A stretch of 59,543 nt of DNA from NCBI GenBank assembly GCA_016927695.1, contig JAFGME010000193.1, positions 1-59,543 of the forward strand, written 5' to 3'. Shown here one piece after another: positions 9,295-17,070 of this stretch (within the stretch, counting starts at the first letter, position 1; the number at the start of each line of letters is the position of its first letter). The notes beneath the pieces are model-generated. The model was not told where the DNA came from and made no database searches. It saw only the letters and a program-made list of their open reading frames with translations. Position numbers and translations under genes: made by a program. The stretch is from Bacteroidales bacterium (GTDB taxonomy: Bacteria; Bacteroidota; Bacteroidia; Bacteroidales; JAFGHD01).

Positions 9295-12042
9295 TCAGTT
9301 CAGAAGGTAGTTATAAACCTTATTTCCTTCGCAGATGATCAGGTTGATGTGGTCATCGTTGTTGAGGCTACCCGTAACAAAAGGCGTTTTACCTGATATA
9401 TAGGAAAGCGGTTCAAACATTCCCGATTTGTCAAAAAGAAGCACCTTTCCGCTTTCTTCCGATATGACCCCGATGATTTTACCTCTGCCGGGGATTTCAA
9501 ACAACCCGGCAAATTCAATCAGTTTTTCCGGAGAATAATAATCCAGAAGCAGGTTTTTTTGCCTGTCGAAAACGGCTATCCTTTGGTTATCGGTAAAAAT
9601 AAAGTCAAAGGCTTGATTGTTATCAAAATCGGAATAGAAAAAGCAATGCTCCGCAGAAAACACATCGAATTGGGTATCAGATACCGAACCCCCTGAAGTC
9701 AGGTAGCATAGTCTTCCCTGCCTGTCGGTGGTGATCAGAAAACCTTTGGAGTTGGTTTTATTGATGTAGAAGACTGAGTTGCTCGCCTTAACTAGCGCTT
9801 TCTCAGGTGAAAACCTTGTTTCTCCCCTGCGGTTATAGAAATAAACGCTGCCGGTCTCATCGGTGACAATAATATAATCTTTACCTTTATCAGTCAGGTA
9901 CTCAACAGGCATAACCACCTTATGGCTCACAATGGGTTTGCTCCAGCCCTCCACCTGCTTTCCGTCCATGTCGTAATTGTAAATCCTGTTATCCTCACCT
10001 GCCACCAGAATCCGGTAATCTTTCAGTTTATCGTAATCGGTCACTGATATCCCGTTGGTGGCTTTTGAAGCCAGTTTCACAGGAAAGTTGCCTACATAAT
10101 TTCCGTTGAGATCAATGAGGTACAAATAATCGGCAGTATTAAAGATGTATTGTATTTTTCTGTTTTTGAATGCATCCACCATGAAAACATCCCCGACAGG
10201 CTGTTGCATAAGGGGGATTTTCCATTTAATGCGGCCTTCATGATCGATGAGGTACATGGTGTTCATTTCATCAAAAACGATCACCTTAAGCCTGCCTGTG
10301 ATATGGTCGCGGATCAGGAAAGGCTTTCCTGAAACAGGTGCGTCAGTTACGGCCTCCCAGTTCGATGGGTTTACCTCACGGTATTCAGGGTTGTATTTTA
10401 TGTACACATTGGTGAAAAACATATTGTTTATGTAACTGAACTGCAATGCAATGCCCTCAAAATTCACCAGTGTGGACTGGTTTGTCCGGAGGATATCTGC
10501 CACTGAAGGCTGAAAACAGGAGGTGATCGCAGGGATGGATTTTCTGATGTTGCAATACAGCTGCAGGTTCGTCCTGTCGCTGATGTTATCCGAGAATGTC
10601 TCAAAATTATAATTGTCATCCAATGTTTTCTGCCCATAGAACGAGTTAATCTGGTGTACAAGATACTCAGGGTTGTTTGCCAGTACAAGATAATCCTTCA
10701 GAATGATGTAATAGTTTTCTGTAATCCCATGAAATACCGGACCGAAGAGGCATTCCATCAGATTGCCTTCGGGCAGTTTCTTTATGTTGTAATCATAATC
10801 TTTCAGGTCAGGGCTTTCCAGGGGGATATCTTTAAGGGAAAGATCTCCCAGTGTTATGAATGCCTTTTCAGCATCTTTCAGGCGGATGATCCCTGCAAGG
10901 TTTTCGCGGGTTTCATTGCCACTGGCAGAGGTGATGGCCAGAGCCACTTCGTCCCCGATCAGGGGGATGATCCTGTTCTCCAGGTCTGCTCCGTGAATTG
11001 ACGGGTATTCAGTGATGCTTCTGTTGTATTCGGCAAGTCCGCCTGCAACATTCAGGTATTGCCTGTATTCGTCAAGGTATCTTTCAATTTCGCCTGTCGA
11101 TAAAACGGTAAGGAATGTTGTGTTGTAAGGCAGTATGGAAGTTACCTCTCCCTGATGGGGTTCATGCCTGAAAACGTCCAGATAATTTGTGGTTGTGTCA
11201 CTTGTCGCTGTGTAGCCATTCAGGAGAATTTCATCATTTTTAATGATCAGGTCGAGTTCCGACCAGGAGGCGAAGTTCCCTGCATTTCCGGTTATATCAA
11301 GACAAAACGGGGAAAGTATCCCCGCCATGGAGGGATGTGCTGCACCGAAATGAAAATATATGTTCGCGTCCACATTTTTTCCTGCAGTGGCGCGCACTTT
11401 CAAAAATTCAGGGCGCTGAACCACAGGATTTCCCTTTTCAAGCCTGTCGATACAGCTTTGAATGCTGTTTTCGTTAAAACCGGCAATAAGAAGATTATTT
11501 ACCGTTGTATATTGAAATGGTTGGTCAAATGCCGGGATATTGACATAGCGGATCATGGCCTTTTTGTATTCACGGTTCAGAATGATGCTCCTTTCACCAT
11601 TCACCTGTTTCACAAACCGGTCGATCCCCGAAACATCTGTGTTTTGCGACAACTCCATGATAAACAGTACTTCATGCACTCCGTTTTCCCGTGAAATGGC
11701 AGCAGTAAGTTTTTGGTTTTTCAGCAATTCACCGGTGGTATTTTCTGACATCAGTGAATCGAGGGTGGCAACGATGCTGTTGAGCCCGCAGACTTCCTTT
11801 ATCCTGCAGAGTTCACCCCAGAGGGCGCTTCGCTCCGAAAGCTTCTCCCATGTCCCGCCGGGATTGCTGAATTCGATAAATACAATGGCATTCGGCGGCA
11901 CAGCATCAATCGCTTCGATCTGCGGCTTATGGAGGCTCCTCAGAAAATTCACAGCCAGATAAAAAACAACGGCAGTGATTATGACTGCGACAATATACCC
12001 TGCAAATCTCAGCATATTACCGACACTTTTTCCCTTTGCCAC
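9295..12042 (-). CDS. Membrane-anchored DUF3352-like protein with C-terminal propeller
   Basis: 915 residues, starting at a GTG (12042) with a -7 box just upstream; the next ATG is at codon 10. An N-terminal helix (about residues 12-32, FAGYIVAVIITAVVFYLAVNFL) anchors a large extracytoplasmic region. Residues 40-560 resemble DUF3352 (IDAVPPNAIVFIEFSNPGGTWEKL). Residues about 590-915 are repeated short strands of the form YLIDLNGN, IYNYDMDGK, VYFYNRRGE, which suggest a PQQ/WD-like propeller. No enzymatic motif is visible. The gene stands alone on its strand. Function unknown; a cell-envelope role is an inference from topology. Confidence 0.7.
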   Translation of the reverse strand: MAKGKSVGNMLRFAGYIVAVIITAVVFYLAVNFLRSLHKPQIEAIDAVPPNAIVFIEFSNPGGTWEKLSERSALWGELCRIKEVCGLNSIVATLDSLMSENTTGELLKNQKLTAAISRENGVHEVLFIMELSQNTDVSGIDRFVKQVNGERSIILNREYKKAMIRYVNIPAFDQPFQYTTVNNLLIAGFNENSIQSCIDRLEKGNPVVQRPEFLKVRATAGKNVDANIYFHFGAAHPSMAGILSPFCLDITGNAGNFASWSELDLIIKNDEILLNGYTATSDTTTNYLDVFRHEPHQGEVTSILPYNTTFLTVLSTGEIERYLDEYRQYLNVAGGLAEYNRSITEYPSIHGADLENRIIPLIGDEVALAITSASGNETRENLAGIIRLKDAEKAFITLGDLSLKDIPLESPDLKDYDYNIKKLPEGNLMECLFGPVFHGITENYYIILKDYLVLANNPEYLVHQINSFYGQKTLDDNYNFETFSDNISDRTNLQLYCNIRKSIPAITSCFQPSVADILRTNQSTLVNFEGIALQFSYINNMFFTNVYIKYNPEYREVNPSNWEAVTDAPVSGKPFLIRDHITGRLKVIVFDEMNTMYLIDHEGRIKWKIPLMQQPVGDVFMVDAFKNRKIQYIFNTADYLYLIDLNGNYVGNFPVKLASKATNGISVTDYDKLKDYRILVAGEDNRIYNYDMDGKQVEGWSKPIVSHKVVMPVEYLTDKGKDYIIVTDETGSVYFYNRRGETRFSPEKALVKASNSVFYINKTNSKGFLITTDRQGRLCYLTSGGSVSDTQFDVFSAEHCFFYSDFDNNQAFDFIFTDNQRIAVFDRQKNLLLDYYSPEKLIEFAGLFEIPGRGKIIGVISEESGKVLLFDKSGMFEPLSYISGKTPFVTGSLNNDDHINLIICEGNKVYNYLLN

Positions 12043-12060
12043 AAGCGTTTCCTTTTTTTA

Positions 12061-12068
12061 CAAAGATA
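12061..12068 (-). promoter_or_regulatory. Candidate -7 element for the DUF3352 gene
   Basis: On the minus strand TATCTTTG is a perfect TAnnTTTG match, 18 nt upstream of the GTG start. This supports the GTG start over the ATG at codon 10. No clear -33 element. Confidence 0.4.
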
Positions 12069-12188
12069 TCCCAAAGCAGGCCCCCTTCGCGAACATTTTC
12101 AGGATATAGCTAACATCAGTATGTTAATAGATGTAAGGATTGTATAGTCCAACGGCTGATGCAGGCAGGGCAGATTTGTTTATTTTAG

Positions 12189-12210
12189 CCGCCATGATTT
12201 TCTCATGCGG
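12189..12210. other. Hairpin in the 218-nt spacer before the TruA-like gene
   Basis: CCGCCATGA and TCATGCGG form an 8-bp stem with one bulged C and a 5-nt loop. No T run follows on either strand, so it is not a standard terminator. It lies 50 nt before the start of the TruA-like gene; its role is unknown. The rest of the spacer shows nothing recognisable. Confidence 0.3.
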
Positions 12211-12260
12211 AAGAAAATTTTTATGCAGCACAAGGATGATAAACGATTGTGCGTTTGTAA

Positions 12261-13037
12261 ATGAAAAGTGAGTTGAATTGTAACTATGAAACCCCGGATA
12301 TGCCTGTAACGAGATATTTTTTCGACATTTCTTTTGAGGGTACTGAGTATGCGGGTTGGAACAACAGCCGGAAAACTCCCACCGTGAAGGGAATGACAGA
12401 CAAGGCCCTTTCAGTGATTTTGCGCTGTCCGGTCAGAACCACCGGTTGCACCCAAACGGAAAAGGGGATACATGCCCGGCAGTTTTTCTTCCATGCGGGA
12501 ATTTCCTGCCTCCCCCCGGACCTCTTCATCCAAAGGCTTAACGGTTACCTTCCGGGTGACATTGCAGTGAACAGCATAACAAAAAACATTCCTTGCAATG
12601 CCCATGCCCGTGAAAGTAAAATCTCCGAAACCTGGGAGTGCCGTATCCATTTTCTAAAAGATCCCTTTCTGGATTTATTAAGCATATTTTGGCCTTATGG
12701 TGTGCCTGACCTGAAGATGATGCAGCTGGCGGCCGCTTTTATCCAAAGTAAGGAGATGGCATTCCCAGCAGGCGGGTCGCACGTCAATGCAGCAGCTCCG
12801 GAAATCCTGTTTTCACAGGATCAACACAGCCTGATCCTCCGTTTCACCGGCCAATATGCCTCTGCCGTATCCGTCAGAAAACTTGCATTTGCAATGCTAT
12901 GGGCAGGCAGCCGGAAAATTTCCCCGGAAGCATTGCCGTATGAAATGCGTAATATGGCCAATTCCGGCAGGGTGTTCTGCTTGCCTGCCAAAGGGTTGCA
13001 TCTTACCGGGGTCAGGTATCCTTTCGATATGGAATGA
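12261..13037 (+). CDS. TruA-like tRNA pseudouridine synthase paralogue lacking the catalytic Asp
   Basis: 258 residues from 12261; an ATG at 12300 (MPVTRYFFDISFEG) gives 245 residues and aligns better with the usual TruA N-terminus. The TruA fold is recognisable: RYFFDISFEGTEYAGW, TVKGMTDKALS, then GCTQTEKGIHARQFFFH, where TruA has GAGRTDAGVHA. The catalytic aspartate is Glu67 and the preceding Arg is Gln65, both confirmed in the nucleotides (CAA ACG GAA). The downstream region (LKDPFLDLLSIFWPYG, LRFTGQYASAVSVRKLAFAML) still follows the family. The frame is intact, so this is a retained protein rather than a decayed gene. It may bind RNA without modifying it, or have changed chemistry. A bona fide truA would have to lie elsewhere in the genome. 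Confidence 0.8.
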   Translation: MKSELNCNYETPDMPVTRYFFDISFEGTEYAGWNNSRKTPTVKGMTDKALSVILRCPVRTTGCTQTEKGIHARQFFFHAGISCLPPDLFIQRLNGYLPGDIAVNSITKNIPCNAHARESKISETWECRIHFLKDPFLDLLSIFWPYGVPDLKMMQLAAAFIQSKEMAFPAGGSHVNAAAPEILFSQDQHSLILRFTGQYASAVSVRKLAFAMLWAGSRKISPEALPYEMRNMANSGRVFCLPAKGLHLTGVRYPFDME

Positions 13038-13052
13038 ATTAACAATAAATTA

Positions 13053-13084
13053 ACGGAAACAAAAAATAATTGTTTTGTTTCCGT
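13053..13084. promoter_or_regulatory. 32-bp palindromic operator upstream of tetR
   Basis: ACGGAAACAAAA and TTTTGTTTCCGT are perfect 12-bp inverted arms around the spacer AATAATTG. The right arm contains the TTTG -33 element of the tetR promoter, so bound protein would block transcription. Length, symmetry and position fit an autoregulatory TetR-family operator controlling the efflux operon. Confidence 0.7.
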
Positions 13085-13104
13085 CAGGGCAAGTTATACC
13101 TTTG
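13074..13104 (+). promoter_or_regulatory. Promoter of the tetR-efflux operon
   Basis: TTTG at 13074-13077 and TACCTTTG at 13097-13104 are separated by 19 nt, a canonical Bacteroidota promoter (TTTG-N19-TAnnTTTG). The ATG at 13127 follows 22 nt after the box. Confidence 0.75.
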
Positions 13105-13126
13105 CAGCCCCAAATTAACAAATATA

Positions 13127-13747
13127 ATGAGGGAAGAAGACAAATTAAAGTATATCACCGAAGAATCCTTTGAGTTGTTTGTGAAGCATGGTGTGAAAAA
13201 GACCTCCATGGATATGGTAAGCAGGAATCTGGGCATATCCAAAAAGACACTTTACCGGCATGTAAAAAACAAAGAGGATCTCCTGAAAAAGGTTTTCGCT
13301 TATGTTGACGGACAGATCAGGACAAGGATACATGCACTTCTTGATCTCAAACTGAATGCCATTGACAACCTGATGAAAATGAGCCTGATAGCGACTGCCC
13401 GGCATCAGATCATCAATCCTGTGATATCTATCGAACTCAGGCAATATTATCCGGGGATTTATCAGGATTATCTTGTCAAAAAGAAAAAAGTCATCATTGA
13501 TTATATCATACAAAATCTTGAAAGGGGAATAAAAGAGGGTTATTACCGTCTTGATCTCAACAAAGACATTATTGCATATTTATATTTTCAAAAAATTGAA
13601 GATTTGCATTTTGCATCCGGCGAAAAGGAAGAATACTCTTTTGAGGATATTTTTTCTGTCATGTTCGACAGCCATATACGGGGAATAGCCAACAGCAGGG
13701 GCATAAAGTATTTTGAGCAGAATAAGGAAAAGTTAACGGTAAAATAA
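13127..13747 (+). CDS. TetR-family repressor of the efflux operon
   Basis: 206 residues from the ATG at 13127; the track start at 13070 lies upstream of the promoter. The N-terminal helix-turn-helix is clear: ITEESFELFVKHGVKKTSMDMVSRNLGISKKTLYRHVKNKEDLL. The C-terminal ligand domain is unspecific. It precedes tolC by 6 nt and sits behind a 32-bp palindrome that overlaps its own promoter, so autorepression and control of all five genes are likely. The inducer is unknown. Confidence 0.88.
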   Translation: MREEDKLKYITEESFELFVKHGVKKTSMDMVSRNLGISKKTLYRHVKNKEDLLKKVFAYVDGQIRTRIHALLDLKLNAIDNLMKMSLIATARHQIINPVISIELRQYYPGIYQDYLVKKKKVIIDYIIQNLERGIKEGYYRLDLNKDIIAYLYFQKIEDLHFASGEKEEYSFEDIFSVMFDSHIRGIANSRGIKYFEQNKEKLTVK

Positions 13748-13753
13748 GGGAAA

Positions 13754-15163
13754 ATGATCAGGACTTTAGCAATTTGTTTATTTACGGCAATTGGGGTTCA
13801 GTGGGCCGGTAACACAGCATCAGCACAGGAGGTTTTGAAGCTTTCATTGTCAGATGCCCAGGCTTATGCCCTGAACCATAATTATGATATCAAAAATGCC
13901 AGGATCGATGTTGAAATCTCCAGGAGGAAGGTTTCTGAAACCACGGCAATTGGTCTTCCACAGGTGAATGCCTCAGTCGCTTACAATAACTTTTTAAACA
14001 TTCCCACCCAGCTTATTCCCGATTTTCTCACTCCGGCCATTGCGGGGGTAAATGAGGGTTATTACGGTTTGACTCCGGAAGTGCCTTTGCCTGTTGGAGC
14101 ACAGTTTTTTGAAACCCAATTCGGGGTGCAGCATAATATGACGGCCGGCATCAGCGCTTCGCAGTTGATTTTCAGCGGACCATATATCGTCGGGCTTCAG
14201 TCCGCAAAGGCTTATGTTGGGTTGTCCCAAAGCAACCTGGTAAAAAGTGAAACCGATATAAGAACACAGGTGGCAAAAGCTTATTTCCCTATCCTGGTAT
14301 TAATTGAAAACCAAAAGACCATTGATTCCATACTGGTGAGCCTGCGAACCATGTTTAATGAGTCAAAGGAATACCTGGGGCAGGGATTTATTGAAGATAC
14401 AGAGGTCGATCAGCTTGAGCTTCTGGTCAGAGATGCAGAAACCCAGCTCGCCAATACAATCAGCCGGCTTGAGTTGTCCTTTAATTATCTGAAACTCATT
14501 TTGGGATTGCCTGCTTCAACGGTGATTGAAGCGACTGAAAACCTCGACAGCCTTGTCGGTTCCATCGGGCCCGACTATCTTTCAGACAATCCGTTCGACA
14601 TCCATAACAACATCGAATACCGTATAGTGAAAAACCAGCAGGAACTGGCATTCCTCAACATGAAAAGGTACCGGTCGGAGTATCTTCCCTCCCTGTCTGC
14701 TTTTTATGCTTTTGAGGAAACCGGGATGAGGGACAAATTCAACTTTTTAGACAAGGATGGGGATTGGTATCCCAACCAGGTGCTGGGAGTTCAGCTTGAT
14801 ATACCTATTCTGAGCGGCGGCAGCAGAAAGCATAATATCCAGCAGGCCCGGCTTACCCTGGAGAAGGTGCAAACCATGGATAAACAGGTACAGGAATCAT
14901 TAACCCTTGCGGAAAGGACTGCCCGGACTGAGTTTTCAAATGCATGGAAGGTGGCCATCAACAAGAAAAGCAATATGGAACTGGCCAAAAGGATTCATGG
15001 AAAAACAGAAATCAAATACAGGGAAGGCCTGGCATCCAGCCTCGACATGTCGCAAACCCACAACCAGTATATGCAGTCCGAGATGGAATATCTGCTGGCT
15101 GCGCTGGACCTGCTGAACAAAAAGGCCGATCTCGACAAGATACTAAGCAAAGTCACCGATTAA
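13754..15163 (+). CDS. TolC-family outer-membrane efflux protein
   Basis: 469 residues with a signal peptide ending ASAQ. The mature protein opens LKLSLSDAQAYALNHNYDIKNARIDVEIS, the TolC-family (OEP) helical signature, and repeats it in the second half (VKNQQELAFLNMKRYRSEYLPSLSAFYAF and a long heptad-rich helix). It forms the outer-membrane exit duct for the RND pump encoded three genes downstream. There is a 21-nt gap to the FKBP gene. Confidence 0.9.
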   Translation: MIRTLAICLFTAIGVQWAGNTASAQEVLKLSLSDAQAYALNHNYDIKNARIDVEISRRKVSETTAIGLPQVNASVAYNNFLNIPTQLIPDFLTPAIAGVNEGYYGLTPEVPLPVGAQFFETQFGVQHNMTAGISASQLIFSGPYIVGLQSAKAYVGLSQSNLVKSETDIRTQVAKAYFPILVLIENQKTIDSILVSLRTMFNESKEYLGQGFIEDTEVDQLELLVRDAETQLANTISRLELSFNYLKLILGLPASTVIEATENLDSLVGSIGPDYLSDNPFDIHNNIEYRIVKNQQELAFLNMKRYRSEYLPSLSAFYAFEETGMRDKFNFLDKDGDWYPNQVLGVQLDIPILSGGSRKHNIQQARLTLEKVQTMDKQVQESLTLAERTARTEFSNAWKVAINKKSNMELAKRIHGKTEIKYREGLASSLDMSQTHNQYMQSEMEYLLAALDLLNKKADLDKILSKVTD

Positions 15164-15184
15164 CACATCAAATATCAATATGCA

Positions 15185-15883
15185 ATGAAAATGATCACCT
15201 TATCAGTCATCCTTTTGTCATTGGCCGTTTCCTGTACCTCCGACACGGAAAAGTCGATAGAAAAGGCAAAAGTCATAAACAAGACAGATTCTGTGAGTTA
15301 TATCATTGGACTGGATTACGGGCAGGGTGTTAAAGAGCAGGATATTGAGATCAATCCGCTGATGGTTTACAAAGGATTTCAGGATGCCCTGAAAGGCAAA
15401 AGCCTTTTCAGCGATTCAATCCGTGAGTTAATCATAAATGATTTTAATGTTTTTCTCAAATCGCGTGAAGAGGAAAAAACGTTGAAAGAGGTGGAAAAGA
15501 ACATCTCCGATGGGGCCGCCTTCCTAAACGCAAACAGAAATGCACCGGGGGTGGTCGAACTTCCCGGAGGCTTACAATATAAAATTCTGAAAGAAGGCGC
15601 CGGGCGCAGGCCATCGGCTGATGACAGCGTCAGAATTCACTATCGTGCCATGTTCACCGACAGGGTCACTTTTGACATGTCGTACGACCGGGGCCCTGCG
15701 GGGATCAGACTTGGATCTGTGATCCCCGGACTTGCACAGGGCATCGTACTCATGAAAGAAGGGTCGATTTTTGAACTTTATATACCTCCGGAATTAGGAT
15801 ATGGAAATCAGAATTTTGCCAATATCATTCCCGGAGGCTCAACCCTTATTTATGCGGTTGAACTTTTTGAAATCATTGAATAA
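15185..15883 (+). CDS. FKBP-type peptidyl-prolyl isomerase lipoprotein
   Basis: 232 residues. Signal peptide II with lipobox LAVSC (Cys at about residue 17). Residues 30-115 resemble the FKBP_N dimerisation/chaperone domain (SVSYIIGLDYGQGVK...). Residues about 120-232 are the FKBP domain: LPGGLQYKILKEGAGRRPSADDSVRIHYRAMFTDRVTFDMSY, IPGLAQGIVLMKEGS, YIPPELGYG and PGGSTLIYAVELFEI. This is a periplasmic folding factor of the FkpA/Mip type. Its position between tolC and the fusion-protein gene is unusual and suggests a role in assembling the pump, or simple co-expression. Confidence 0.9.
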   Translation: MKMITLSVILLSLAVSCTSDTEKSIEKAKVINKTDSVSYIIGLDYGQGVKEQDIEINPLMVYKGFQDALKGKSLFSDSIRELIINDFNVFLKSREEEKTLKEVEKNISDGAAFLNANRNAPGVVELPGGLQYKILKEGAGRRPSADDSVRIHYRAMFTDRVTFDMSYDRGPAGIRLGSVIPGLAQGIVLMKEGSIFELYIPPELGYGNQNFANIIPGGSTLIYAVELFEIIE

Positions 15884-15912
15884 CCATCATTTTATCGTAA
15901 ATAAGTCAGCGA

Positions 15913-17043
15913 ATGAGAAAATTATTGTTATTAGCAACCATATTGGTTTTTGGGGCTTGTGGCAGCAGCCCTGAATCGCAGGATGAAATAAAGGATCAGA
16001 TTGCGAAATATAAAAAGGAAGTCATTGACCTGAATGCAAAAATTGCCGGGTTGGAGGAAAAGCTTGCCGTTGATTCTGCCGGCGCCGGATTTGCCGTTCC
16101 GGTTTATGTAGCAGCGCTTGAGCTCAGGGAATTCAATCACTATATTGAAGCAAACGGATCGGTGGAAGCGGTTAACATGGCTTTTATCAGCCCTGAAACC
16201 GGCGGCCAGATCGACAGGATATATGTCACTGAAGGGCAAATGGTAAACCAGGGTGATCAGCTCATTAAACTGAATGCGGCCATTGTTGAAAGCTCAATTG
16301 AGGAAGTGAAGACTTCCCTTGTTTTAGCCAAAACAGTTTATGAAAGGCAAAAATACCTGTGGGACAAAAAGATAGGCTCTGAAATTGAATACCTCACTGC
16401 CAAAAACAACATGGAAGCTCTTGAAAGCAGGCTGAATACATTGTATGCCCAGTCCGATATGGCGGCCATTAAATCACCCATTGACGGGATCGTGGATGAG
16501 ATATTCATGAAAGAGGGAGAACTGGCCCTGCCCGGAATGCAGGTCATGCAGATTGTAAGTCTTACCGATCTGTATGTCAATGCAGATGTGTCGGAGGCTT
16601 ACCTCGCCAATGTCAGCAAGGGTGATGCTGTATTGCTGGAGTTCCCTTCACTCCCCGGATTTTCAATGGAAGTGCCGGTGTTCAGGGTAGGCAATGTAAT
16701 CAAGGAAGCCAACCGTACTTTTACCCTTCAGTTGAAAATCAGAAACCAGAACGGTATGATCAAACCCAATTCATTGTCCGTGGTCAAGATCAATGATTTT
16801 TCATCCGACTCGGCGCTGGTGGTACCCTCTTTGGTCATCAAGCAGGACCTTAAAGGATCTTATGTTTATGTGGCAGCACGGCAAAGTGATAACTTCCGGG
16901 CCCAAAAAAAATACATCAGGACAGGGAAGTCTTATGGTGAGGAAACCATGGTGGTGGAAGGTCTGGACAGCGGCGATCAGGTGATTGTTAGCGGATACAA
17001 CCAGGTTTCGGACGGGGCACCGGTGGCAATTAAAAATCAGTGA
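15913..17043 (+). CDS. RND efflux membrane fusion (periplasmic adaptor) lipoprotein
   Basis: 376 residues. Lipobox VFGAC, then a short coiled coil (residues 25-55, KYKKEVIDLNAKIAGLEEKL). The adaptor core follows: FNHYIEANGSVEAVNMAFISPETGGQIDRIYVTEGQMVNQGDQLIKL is the first lipoyl half-motif, a helical hairpin follows, and IKSPIDGIVDEIFMKEGELALPGMQVMQIVSL is the second half. It bridges the inner-membrane pump and the TolC-like duct. It lies 27 nt upstream of the RND gene. Confidence 0.92.
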   Translation: MRKLLLLATILVFGACGSSPESQDEIKDQIAKYKKEVIDLNAKIAGLEEKLAVDSAGAGFAVPVYVAALELREFNHYIEANGSVEAVNMAFISPETGGQIDRIYVTEGQMVNQGDQLIKLNAAIVESSIEEVKTSLVLAKTVYERQKYLWDKKIGSEIEYLTAKNNMEALESRLNTLYAQSDMAAIKSPIDGIVDEIFMKEGELALPGMQVMQIVSLTDLYVNADVSEAYLANVSKGDAVLLEFPSLPGFSMEVPVFRVGNVIKEANRTFTLQLKIRNQNGMIKPNSLSVVKINDFSSDSALVVPSLVIKQDLKGSYVYVAARQSDNFRAQKKYIRTGKSYGEETMVVEGLDSGDQVIVSGYNQVSDGAPVAIKNQ

Positions 17044-17070
17044 TGACTGGCGCTTAAATATTGATTTGTA

